DNA from: Sulfurimonas sp.
Lineage (GTDB): Bacteria; Campylobacterota; Campylobacteria; Campylobacterales; Sulfurimonadaceae
Assembly (NCBI GenBank): GCA_027071075.1
Contig: JALSUU010000072.1
Location: forward strand, 1 to 37,262
Direction: 5' to 3'
Length of the DNA: 37,262 nt
Part shown: positions 6,490 through 13,773 of the stretch, in pieces
How positions within the stretch are numbered: position 1 is the first letter of the stretch
Layout: each line of letters starts with the position of its first letter
Position numbers and translations under genes: made by a program
The notes under the pieces: generated by a model
Told to the model about the DNA's origin: nothing
The model's input: the letters and a program-made list of their open reading frames with translations, nothing else
The model's database searches: none

Positions 6490-7800
6490 CTATCCTTTTA
6501 TAATTGCTAAAGCTTTAATGACATCTACCGCTTCTTTGAGTTGAATATCTTTATTTAGCATTTCTGGCGTAATTATATCTTTATTTGCTTTTTTATCTTC
6601 TTTAATTGCATCTTTTTTTCCATCAACTTTCTCTAACTCTTTTTCTAGATGTTGTTTGAGGTCTGCCTCTTTGATAGAAAATTCGTTTTTATGTGTTTTT
6701 ACTTCACCTGGAGCTACTTCAATATCTGGTTTTACACCAACGGCTTGAATAGTTCTTCCACTTGGAAGATAATATCTAGCAATTGTAAGTTTAATAGCTT
6801 CTGTTTTAGTGATAGGAAGCACAACTTGTACACTCCCTTTTCCAAAAGTATTTTCGCCGATTAAGACAGCTCGTTTATGATCTTGAAGTGCTCCACTAAC
6901 GATTTCACTCGCACTTGCACTTCCTCCATTTACTAGCACTACAAGAGGAACCTTTGTAATAGTTGCACTTCTTGATGCAGAGTAAGTTTTGTCATCACTC
7001 TTCTCTCGTCCTTTTTGAGAAACAATTTTCCCCTCATCTACAAACAAATCAACTAAATCAACTGCTTGGTCTAAAAGTCCTCCAGGATTATTTCTTAAGT
7101 CTAAAATAATTCCCTTTGTTACAGATTTTCTTTTTTCTATCTCTTTGGCTACATCTCGTGCAACTTTCTTATCAAAACTTGCTACACGAATATAAAGCGT
7201 ATCTTTATTGATAACTTTAGCACGCACTGATTCTATGGTAATGATTCCACGCACAATATGAACAGGTAGAGGCTTCAGCTCCCCTTTTCTTACAATAGTT
7301 ACATCAATAGGATCTCCCACTTTTCCACGCATAAGTGAAACTGCTTCATCAATTGTCATTCCAAGTGTAGATTTTTCATCAATCTTTAAAATGATATCAC
7401 CTGACTTGAGTCCAGCTTTATCAGCGGGTGTTCCATCAATAGGCGCAATGACTGTAAGTGCTCCATCTTTCATACCTACAGTGATACCAAGACCACCGAA
7501 CTCTCCACTTGTCTGTACTTTGAGGCGTTTATAATCTTTTTGAGTAAGATAATTAGAGTGTGCATCAAGGTTTTTCATCATTCCATCGAGTGCCTTGTCA
7601 ATCAACTCCTCTATGGTTGTTTTATCTACATAATATTTCTCAGCGATACTGATAACTTTAGTAAATTTAGCAAGAGATTGAAGTCTTGAAGTTTCACTAG
7701 TCTTTGTTTCATTTTCAGCGGCTAGTGGTGATGTAAAGAGGAAACTCATAGAGAGTGCTACAGAGGCAAACCCAAGTGTAATCATTTTTTTGTTTTTCAT
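6490..7800 (-). CDS. ctpA: C-terminal processing peptidase (CtpA/Prc, S41 family)
   Basis: A 436-aa serine protease that trims or degrades envelope proteins from their C-termini. The signal peptide is MKNKKMITLGFASVALSMSF plus about 8 residues. A helical N-domain (35-90) is followed by a PDZ domain with GGLGITVGM (102-110) and the S41 catalytic core. By alignment to E. coli Tsp, S296 in GGSASASEI is the nucleophile and K321 in ENTFGKGSVQ the general base. The tail after about 375 is charged, lysine- and glutamate-rich, and unlike the core. It is the first gene of the run that continues into purC; a TATAAT on the minus strand (7835-7830) is a likely -10. Confidence 0.95.
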   Translation of the reverse strand: MKNKKMITLGFASVALSMSFLFTSPLAAENETKTSETSRLQSLAKFTKVISIAEKYYVDKTTIEELIDKALDGMMKNLDAHSNYLTQKDYKRLKVQTSGEFGGLGITVGMKDGALTVIAPIDGTPADKAGLKSGDIILKIDEKSTLGMTIDEAVSLMRGKVGDPIDVTIVRKGELKPLPVHIVRGIITIESVRAKVINKDTLYIRVASFDKKVARDVAKEIEKRKSVTKGIILDLRNNPGGLLDQAVDLVDLFVDEGKIVSQKGREKSDDKTYSASRSATITKVPLVVLVNGGSASASEIVSGALQDHKRAVLIGENTFGKGSVQVVLPITKTEAIKLTIARYYLPSGRTIQAVGVKPDIEVAPGEVKTHKNEFSIKEADLKQHLEKELEKVDGKKDAIKEDKKANKDIITPEMLNKDIQLKEAVDVIKALAIIKG

Positions 7801-7935
7801 AAGAGACCTTGGTTTATTTAAGTGAGAGAATTATACCTACTCTTGTTAAATGAGTAGATAAAGAGTGAGCTTAAATTATAAATTAGACTTCTTTCTATAT
7901 AATACTGAAAATAATTTAGATAATAGGGTAGAAGA
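7801..7935. promoter_or_regulatory. Divergent promoter region, ctpA and hemerythrin gene
   Basis: Minus-strand TATAAT at 7835-7830 is placed for transcription of ctpA. Plus-strand TATAAT at 7899-7904, embedded in CTATATAATACTG, is placed for the hemerythrin gene. Just upstream of the ctpA -10 lies an inverted repeat CTACTC (7837-7842) / GAGTAG (7852-7857), a possible operator. No clear -35 boxes are seen, as is usual in Campylobacterota. Confidence 0.5.
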
Positions 7936-8376
7936 GTGAGCACAATAAAAGAGTATTTAACAAACGATCATAGAAAATGTGATGAGATTTTTGCTGCGAT
8001 GGAAGATAAAGCTAGTGAGTCACTTGAGAGTGCAAAAGAGATAACTGCAGAGTTTGTAGCTGATATGGAGCATCACTTTCAGATGGAAGAGCGTGTAATG
8101 TTCTTAGAATTTGAGCAAAAAACAGGAATGACACAAGGTCCTACAGAGATGATGCGTCAAGAACATGCTCAGATGAGAGCCTTGATGCAACAACTTTCTG
8201 AAGCGATTGATGCAAATAATAAAGATAAATTTTTTGGATTGACTGAAACGCTTATGATTTTACTTCAACAGCATAATATGAAAGAGGAACAAATGCTTTA
8301 TAATATGGCACAACAGCACCTTAATGCTGAGTCTGATCGTATCGTTGATATGATGGACTCCTTAATTGTAGAGTAG
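7936..8376 (+). CDS. Bacteriohemerythrin / hemerythrin HHE domain protein
   Basis: The 146-aa four-helix protein carries a non-haem diiron site that reversibly binds O2 and may react with NO. Candidate iron ligands are H12 (NDHRKC), H47 and E51 (HHFQMEE, an HxxxE motif), H77 (QEHAQM) and H113 with E117 (QHNMKEEQ, a second HxxxE). The start is GTG at 7936 with AGGGTAGA upstream. No signal peptide, so cytoplasmic. The next gene, a 12-TM probable haem protein, starts 8 nt after its stop, so the two are very likely co-expressed. The pair suggests O2 or NO handling; that is inference. Confidence 0.88.
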   Translation: MSTIKEYLTNDHRKCDEIFAAMEDKASESLESAKEITAEFVADMEHHFQMEERVMFLEFEQKTGMTQGPTEMMRQEHAQMRALMQQLSEAIDANNKDKFFGLTETLMILLQQHNMKEEQMLYNMAQQHLNAESDRIVDMMDSLIVE

Positions 8377-8384
8377 GAAAACTC

Positions 8385-9668
8385 TTGGAACTCACTGGAT
8401 TATCAGTAGATCAAGCACCTCCTATATCTGCACCTTTACGCTTTTTCTTAACAGCGCCTCTCTTTGGTGTTTTGGCTGGTATCTTGATTCTACTTAGTGA
8501 CACAACGATTCTTATTAGTCGTTATAGTACAGATTCCATAGTGATAACTCACGCCATAACAATAGGATTTTTTGCTTTTATAATGCTTGGCTCTTTAACC
8601 CAGATGTTACCGGTATTAGCGAGTGCAAAGATACAAAATGTAAAAAATATAACACTTATTTCCTATTTTTTACTTACTCTGGGTTTATTGAGTATGATAT
8701 TTGGTTTGAAGTTAGATATTAAACTGCTTATATCACTTTCTTATATGATGTTAGGTATTGGTTTTCTGATTATGATACTCTCTATTTTGTATGCTATTAA
8801 GGGTGTGAAACATTTTACAGCTACTATAAAAGGTATGCTTGCGAGTCTTATTTTTGCATTTATGATTGTTCTTATGGGAATGCTTCTTTTATCCGAATAT
8901 GCAAATAACTCAATATCTCAGTATCATTATATTTTAGCCAATGTACATAGTGTTTGGGCTATATTTGGTTTTAGTGGTTTACTTATAATCGGCGTGGCTT
9001 TTCAAGTTCTGCCTATGTTCTATGTTGCTCCAAAATTTAAGCAGTTTTGTAAAAAAAGAGTGGTAATACTTATAAGTATAGGTTTATTTATATGGCTTGC
9101 GTTAAATATTTTTGCAGAAAATTATGCGCTCTATGCAAAACTTTGGATAGCGACATTTTTTTGGGCATTTGCAACAACTGTATGGTTAAAGTTTAACAGA
9201 CGAAAAAGAGCTGTAAGTGATGTGACAGTTCTGTACTGGAGGGCTGCAAGTATATTTTTAACTTTAGGCTCTTTTCTTTGGATATTTGATGAGTTTTTTA
9301 AACATGAGTATATAGTAATGGTAGCTATACTTATAGGGGGAGGGTTTATTCTCTCTATTATGATAGGAATGATTTATAAAATTGTGCCATTTTTGGTCTG
9401 GTTTCATCTTAATGCCATGGGTTATATGAGTATACCAACTATAAATGAAATGATAGATAAAGATTTAGCTAAAATTCAATTTACAATAATGATGCTCTCT
9501 TTAATAGGTTTTATTTTTGCTTTTTATATGCCAAAATTATTAATGCCATCAGCAGTTTACTTTATAATAAGTATGTTGATTTTAGAGTACAATATTTTAG
9601 CGCCAGTGTTTATCTACAGAAGAACAAAAAAAACAGAGCCTGATTTTGATATGAGTGCGTTTAAATAA
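8385..9668 (+). CDS. 12-TM membrane protein, NnrS / haem-copper oxidase I-like
   Basis: A 427-aa polytopic protein starting at TTG 8385 behind TAGGAAAA. About twelve hydrophobic segments can be drawn. Histidines at the ends of helices are notable: H56 (ITHAITIGFFAF), H181 and H188 (HYILANVHSVWAIFGF) and H341 (VWFHLNAMG). The layout RFFLTAPLFGVLAGI followed by HAITIGFFAFIMLGSLTQMLP recalls NnrS, a haem- and copper-containing membrane protein linked to NO stress, and more distantly haem-copper oxidase subunit I, but the oxidase CuB histidine set is not present. A haem-binding role in NO or O2 response is therefore inference, supported by the hemerythrin gene 8 nt upstream. I know of no firm name for it. 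Confidence 0.6.
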   Translation: MELTGLSVDQAPPISAPLRFFLTAPLFGVLAGILILLSDTTILISRYSTDSIVITHAITIGFFAFIMLGSLTQMLPVLASAKIQNVKNITLISYFLLTLGLLSMIFGLKLDIKLLISLSYMMLGIGFLIMILSILYAIKGVKHFTATIKGMLASLIFAFMIVLMGMLLLSEYANNSISQYHYILANVHSVWAIFGFSGLLIIGVAFQVLPMFYVAPKFKQFCKKRVVILISIGLFIWLALNIFAENYALYAKLWIATFFWAFATTVWLKFNRRKRAVSDVTVLYWRAASIFLTLGSFLWIFDEFFKHEYIVMVAILIGGGFILSIMIGMIYKIVPFLVWFHLNAMGYMSIPTINEMIDKDLAKIQFTIMMLSLIGFIFAFYMPKLLMPSAVYFIISMLILEYNILAPVFIYRRTKKTEPDFDMSAFK

Positions 9669-9674
9669 GGAGAC

Positions 9675-10196
9675 ATGGTGAATGATAATATTATTGTAAT
9701 TGGATTTATGGGTGTTGGTAAGGGGAGTGTAGCGAGAGAAGTCATAAAAAACTCAAACTATATTGCCATAGATACGGATGATCTTATAGAGAGTATGGAA
9801 AACAAAAAAATAAAGTCAATTTTTGAAGAGAGTGGCGAAGAGTACTTTAGAAAACTTGAAAAAAGAGTTGCAAAATGGCTTGAAAAAAGTGTTCAAAACA
9901 GCCTTGTTTCTACAGGTGGAGGCTTTTATAAACAAAAAAACCTCAAAAAAATAGGTATAATAGTGCTTCTTGATTCTCCTTTTGAAGCAATTATAAAGAG
10001 AATAAAAGAGCATCCAAATGCAGAGAAAAAGTTAAAAAAGAGACCACTTTTGAGTGATCTCAAGGCAGCAAAGAGACTCTATAATGAGAGACGACCAGAG
10101 TATCTCAAACTTGCTGATATCGTAATAAATGTCACAGATAAGAGTGCATTTGATTGCTCAAAAGAATTACTTAAAAAGGTAGAAAAATATGCGTAA
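9675..10196 (+). CDS. aroK: Shikimate kinase AroK
   Basis: AroK phosphorylates shikimate at the 3-hydroxyl in the chorismate pathway. The 173-aa protein shows the shikimate-binding DTDDLIE (D34 region), FRKLEKRV with its arginine, STGGGFY for substrate and the lid arginines in KKRPLL. The P-loop reads GFMGVGKGSVAR: the residue after the invariant lysine is glycine instead of Ser/Thr, with serine one place later. The rest of the active site is intact, so this is more likely a lineage variant than a dead enzyme. Start ATG 9675 has AAGGAG only 2 nt away; GTG 9678 is an alternative with better spacing. It overlaps the next gene by 8 nt. Confidence 0.93.
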   Translation: MVNDNIIVIGFMGVGKGSVAREVIKNSNYIAIDTDDLIESMENKKIKSIFEESGEEYFRKLEKRVAKWLEKSVQNSLVSTGGGFYKQKNLKKIGIIVLLDSPFEAIIKRIKEHPNAEKKLKKRPLLSDLKAAKRLYNERRPEYLKLADIVINVTDKSAFDCSKELLKKVEKYA

Positions 10197-10689
10197 AATA
10201 GTATTATATATAGCGTTGTTATTTACAACATCACTCATGGCAAATGAAGCGGTTAAATTTGGCTTAAACCCTTCAATAAAAACCCAAACAAAGAATGAAA
10301 TTCACTGGGCAAAAGATTTTCAAAGTGGAATTTCTCAAGCTACTATGGCAAATAAGCCAGTGTTATTTGTATTTTCTCGTCACACTTGTAAATACTGTGT
10401 GATTTTAGAAAAGACAACTTTTTCAGATAAAAGAGTTATTAAAGCACTCAACAAGGATTTTATACCTATTATCTCATATTCAGATGAAAATGATTATACT
10501 CCAAGAGAGTTATGGAGACCAGGTACCCCTACTATTTGGTTTTTACTTCCAAACGGACAACCTATGTTTCAACCACTTATGGGTGCGGTTGGAGAAGAGG
10601 GCTTCTTAGAAGCTTTAGCAATTGTAAAAAAAGAGTTTGATAAAAGAGTAAAAGAAGCAGAAGCGAAGAGCAAGGGAGCAAAAAAATAA
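10189..10689 (+). CDS. Periplasmic thioredoxin-fold protein
   Basis: A 166-aa exported protein with signal peptide (cut after about residue 18, SLMA|NE) and a thioredoxin fold of the DUF255/SoxW-like type. The redox motif is C67-KY-C70 in VFSRHTCKYCVILEKTTFSD, and GTPTIWFLLPNG holds the cis-proline (P114). The CKYC dipeptide and the KTTFSD sequence after it resemble periplasmic thiol-disulfide proteins that reduce or repair other envelope proteins; partner unknown. The C-terminus is lysine and alanine rich. It overlaps aroK by 8 nt and its TAA shares a base with the hisD ATG, so it sits in an amino-acid biosynthesis operon with no obvious link. Confidence 0.85.
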   Translation: MRKIVLYIALLFTTSLMANEAVKFGLNPSIKTQTKNEIHWAKDFQSGISQATMANKPVLFVFSRHTCKYCVILEKTTFSDKRVIKALNKDFIPIISYSDENDYTPRELWRPGTPTIWFLLPNGQPMFQPLMGAVGEEGFLEALAIVKKEFDKRVKEAEAKSKGAKK

Positions 10690-11981
10690 TGATGTTTATT
10701 AACTCAAGTGATGCAGAGTTTTCAAAAAACTTTGATGAGTTACTTAATCGTGGAAAGATGGATATTGCTCATGTGAGTACTATAGTTGGTGGTATTATCT
10801 CTGAGATTCAAGAGAGAAAAAATAGTGCCCTTAAAGAGCATATAGCAAAGTTTGACAACTGGACACCAAAAAGTGATGCAGACTTAAAAATAGATACAAA
10901 CTCTATGAGTGAAGCTTATAGAAATTTAGATGTAAAGTTAAAATCTGCTCTGCATTTAGCATATGACAGAATTAAAGCCTATCATGAAAAACAAAAACCG
11001 AAATCTTGGTTTGATACAGAGGCAAATGGAACTATTTTAGGACAGAAAGTGACTGCTGTTGATAGTGCGGGGCTCTATATTCCTGGTGGGAAAGCTGCCT
11101 ATCCCTCTTCACTGCTTATGAATGTAATTCCAGCACAAGTTGCAGGAGTTGAAAATATCGTAGTGTGTACACCAACACCAGATAATGAGCCAAATGAGCT
11201 TCTTTTAGCTGCATGTCATTTATGTGGTGTGAGTGAAGTCTATAAGGTTGGTGGTGCATCAGCAATCGCTGCCATGGCGTATGGAACGGAGACTGTTCCT
11301 AAGGTAGATGTTATTACAGGACCGGGAAATATCTTTGTTGCAACTGCAAAAAAGATGGTTTTTGGGGATGTTCATATTGATATGATTGCAGGGCCGAGTG
11401 AGATTGGTGTTTTAGCTGATGATAGTGCAAATGCTAATCACTTAGCAATAGACTTACTCTCTCAAGCAGAGCATGATGAGATGGCGAGCTCTATTCTTAT
11501 CACTCCATCACAGAACTTAGCTAATGCAGTAAAAGAAGAGATAGCGAACTGGTTAGTCAAACTTCCTCGCCAAGAGATAGCAAGAAAGTCCATAGAAGAG
11601 CGAGGTGCTATTATTGTAACTGAGACTATGGATGAAGCGATAAAGCTTATGAATGAGATTGCTCCTGAGCATTTAGAAGTGGCTACTATGAGTCCTTTTG
11701 AACTTTTGCCTTTTATAAAACATGCAGGTGCTATCTTCTTGGGGCATAATACTCCTGAAGCTATAGGTGATTATGTAGCAGGACCAAACCATACACTTCC
11801 AACAGGTGGAACTGCTAAGTTTTACTCTCCTCTTGGAGTTGAAAACTTTATGAAAAAAAGTTCTATTATTTCATTTAGTAACAAGGCTATAAATGAAATA
11901 GGGGAAGAGTGTGCGCTCATTGCAAACACGGAAGGTTTAACTGCGCATGAACAATCTGTAAGAGTCAGATTAAACTCTTAA
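10689..11981 (+). CDS. hisD: Histidinol dehydrogenase
   Basis: HisD catalyses the last two oxidations of histidine synthesis, histidinol to histidine, with NAD and a zinc ion. The 430-aa protein is of standard length. Signatures include AGLYIPGGKAAYPSSLLMNV, VYKVGGASAIAAMAYGT, VDVITGPGNIFVATAKK, MIAGPSEIGVLAD, the zinc-site LLSQAEHDEMAS (Q and H ligands), IAPEHLEV and the terminal LTAHEQSVRVR. Start ATG 10689 overlaps the previous stop (TAATG); ATG 10692 is possible. It is the last gene of the hemerythrin run, followed by a strong stem-loop. Confidence 0.97.
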   Translation: MMFINSSDAEFSKNFDELLNRGKMDIAHVSTIVGGIISEIQERKNSALKEHIAKFDNWTPKSDADLKIDTNSMSEAYRNLDVKLKSALHLAYDRIKAYHEKQKPKSWFDTEANGTILGQKVTAVDSAGLYIPGGKAAYPSSLLMNVIPAQVAGVENIVVCTPTPDNEPNELLLAACHLCGVSEVYKVGGASAIAAMAYGTETVPKVDVITGPGNIFVATAKKMVFGDVHIDMIAGPSEIGVLADDSANANHLAIDLLSQAEHDEMASSILITPSQNLANAVKEEIANWLVKLPRQEIARKSIEERGAIIVTETMDEAIKLMNEIAPEHLEVATMSPFELLPFIKHAGAIFLGHNTPEAIGDYVAGPNHTLPTGGTAKFYSPLGVENFMKKSSIISFSNKAINEIGEECALIANTEGLTAHEQSVRVRLNS

Positions 11982-11987
11982 ACTTAA

Positions 11988-12023
11988 AAATAAGCGATAC
12001 AATTATATTAGTATCGCTTATTT
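11988..12023 (+). terminator. Strong stem-loop terminator after hisD
   Basis: AAATAAGCGATAC (11988-12000) and GTATCGCTTATTT (12011-12023) form a perfect 13-bp stem with a 10-nt AT loop, 7 nt after the hisD stop. The stem ends in TTATTT, giving a T-rich 3' side as expected for an intrinsic terminator; the sequence is nearly symmetric and could also act on the other strand. Confidence 0.8.
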
Positions 12024-12201
12024 ACCCATCTTCTAAAAAATCATATAATTTCATCACAATTTTATAACTCTTTTAAGCTTACTTAGCTAATATTGTAGCA
12101 GTTAAAAAAGCCTTTGTCATCATGTATAAGGGTTTCTTTTAAAATAAATTAGTCGTAGTTATAAATCTTAAATAAGCCCCAAAAGGGCCAAAGGAGAATA
12201 T
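12024..12201 (+). promoter_or_regulatory. Upstream region of the molybdoenzyme operon
   Basis: This AT-rich stretch separates the hisD terminator from the operon. TATAAA (12160-12165) is a candidate -10. A small stem GCCC-CAAAA-GGGC lies just before the ribosome site AAGGAG (12191-12196). A weak terminator-like run AAAAAAGCCTT ... AAGGGTTTCTTTT is at about 12104-12140. No sensor site can be named with confidence. Confidence 0.3.
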
Positions 12202-12840
12202 ATGCAATTAGGTTTCCTAGTTGATTTACACCTGTGTATGGGTTGTAAAGGTTGTGAGATCGCATGTAAGGTGGAGAATGAAGTTCCACTTAGTACATGG
12301 AGATTACGTGTTAAGTATGTAGATGTGGGTACTTTCCCAGAAACGAAGAGAACTTTCACACCTCTAAGATGTAATCATTGTGAAAATGCACCTTGTGAGA
12401 GAATTTGTCCAGTATCTGCGCTCCATTATATTGAAAATGGAATTGTAAATATTGATAAAGAGAGATGTATCGGTTGTGCTGGTTGTGTTATGGCCTGTCC
12501 TTATGGAGCGATTTATATTGACCCTGAAACGCAAACAGCTGATAAGTGTACTTACTGTGCACACCGTATTGCATCATCAATGATGCCGGCGTGTGTTGTA
12601 GCTTGTCCAGTTGAAGCAAATATCTTCGGAGATTTAGACGATCCTAAGTCAAATATCTCAAAATATATGCAAGATCATAGAGATGTACAGGTTCGTAAAC
12701 CTGAGAAGGGCACAAATCCTCATCACTTCTATGTTGGAGCAAGTCAAGTTAATCTTAATCCTCTTGCATCAAGAAGAGAAGAAGGGTATAACTTATTTAA
12801 CAAAATTACAAAACTTCCATTAGGAGGGCATCACGAATGA
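12202..12840 (+). CDS. Electron-transfer subunit with four [4Fe-4S] clusters (PsrB/TtrB/DmsB type)
   Basis: The 212-aa ferredoxin-like subunit passes electrons between the catalytic subunit and the membrane quinol subunit. Four complete cysteine sets are visible: C12-C15-C18-C22 (CMGCKGCEIAC), C57-C60-C65-C69, C89-C92-C95-C99 (CIGCAGCVMAC) and C116-C119-C131-C135. No signal peptide is present; in this family the subunit is carried across the membrane with the Tat-bearing catalytic subunit. The start is supported by AAGGAG 5 nt upstream. The stop overlaps the next gene's ATG (ATGA, 12837-12840). It is the first gene of the operon; the order B-C-A differs from the usual A-B-C of psr and phs operons. 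Confidence 0.9.
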   Translation: MQLGFLVDLHLCMGCKGCEIACKVENEVPLSTWRLRVKYVDVGTFPETKRTFTPLRCNHCENAPCERICPVSALHYIENGIVNIDKERCIGCAGCVMACPYGAIYIDPETQTADKCTYCAHRIASSMMPACVVACPVEANIFGDLDDPKSNISKYMQDHRDVQVRKPEKGTNPHHFYVGASQVNLNPLASRREEGYNLFNKITKLPLGGHHE

Positions 12841-13760
12841 TACATGAAACTTTAGCAGCAACAAATGCTGTAGTAACTTTGGACGTACCATTACCAGACG
12901 TATTTTGGGGCTGGTTTGTTACTATGAATATGTGGGCGAAAAGTATAGGTACAGGTCTTGTCTTTATGCTTTTCTTATTACTTAGAAAAAATTCTAGTGA
13001 AATGAGTGGACTTAGAACTCCTGCAATAATCGTTTCATTTATTATGATGAATGTTTTCTTACTTTTCACACTGGCTGATTTACATCAACCATTTAGAATG
13101 TGGCATATCTTTTTCTATCCTCATTGGACTTCAGCAATTACTGTTGGTGCATGGATGGCAACTATCTTTGTTGGTCTTGAGTTTGTAATGGCAGCGATGA
13201 TGATTAGAAAAGATAAATGTTTATTAACAAAAAATGCAACAGAATCTTTTGATAAATTACTTTTCTGGGTAACGCTTTTAGCGATTCCTGTTACTCTTTA
13301 TACTGCGGGTATTATGGCAGAAGCAACAGCTCGTGAACTATGGCAAATGCCAACTGAATCTGTACAGATGATTTTAGCAGCTACACTAAGTGGTTCTGCA
13401 GCTATTATCTTACTTGGTGGTTCTAAGCTTAGTGACGAGACAAAAAACTTCTTTGCTTCAATATTAGGTCTAAGTGCACTTCTTGCGTTTATCATCTATA
13501 TGTCAGAGTATATTTTCGGTTCAATGAAAGCAGAAGAAGTTACAGCAATTTTAGCTTATGTGAAAGGTGATGGCGAATACGCAACTATGTTCTGGATAGG
13601 ACAATGGGTAGCTTATATTTTACCAATGGCTCTTGTCGGACTTTACAGAGTAAGTAAAAGTAACAGTATTTTAACACTTGCAGCTATTTTAGCAATCGCA
13701 GGTCTATGGGTAGTTAAACATGTTTGGCTAGTTATCCCACAATTATTACCGTTGAGTTAA
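12837..13760 (+). CDS. NrfD/PsrC-type membrane quinol-binding subunit
   Basis: A 307-aa integral membrane protein with about eight helices, fitting the NrfD/PsrC family that exchanges electrons with menaquinol on the periplasmic side and needs no haem. Typical features are the early WGWFVTMNMWAKSIGTGLVF helix, LADLHQPFRMWHIFFYPHWTSAITVGAW (histidine, arginine and tryptophan block conserved in PsrC-like proteins), and LYTAGIMAEATARELWQ. The acidic and basic residues in the last block line the quinone/proton region of the family. It overlaps the ferredoxin subunit by 4 nt and is followed by the catalytic subunit after 13 nt with AAGGAG as ribosome site. Confidence 0.9.
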   Translation: MIHETLAATNAVVTLDVPLPDVFWGWFVTMNMWAKSIGTGLVFMLFLLLRKNSSEMSGLRTPAIIVSFIMMNVFLLFTLADLHQPFRMWHIFFYPHWTSAITVGAWMATIFVGLEFVMAAMMIRKDKCLLTKNATESFDKLLFWVTLLAIPVTLYTAGIMAEATARELWQMPTESVQMILAATLSGSAAIILLGGSKLSDETKNFFASILGLSALLAFIIYMSEYIFGSMKAEEVTAILAYVKGDGEYATMFWIGQWVAYILPMALVGLYRVSKSNSILTLAAILAIAGLWVVKHVWLVIPQLLPLS

Positions 13761-13773
13761 GGAGAATATATAA

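Noticed and set aside
9675-10196. aroK as a pseudogene because of the altered P-loop
   Set aside because: The frame is intact, length is normal, all other motifs are kept and it is embedded in a translated operon, so a variant enzyme is more likely.
12024-12150. Second intrinsic terminator near 12104-12140
   Set aside because: The stem contains a mismatch and depends on A-T pairs; the strong hairpin at 11988-12023 already accounts for termination.
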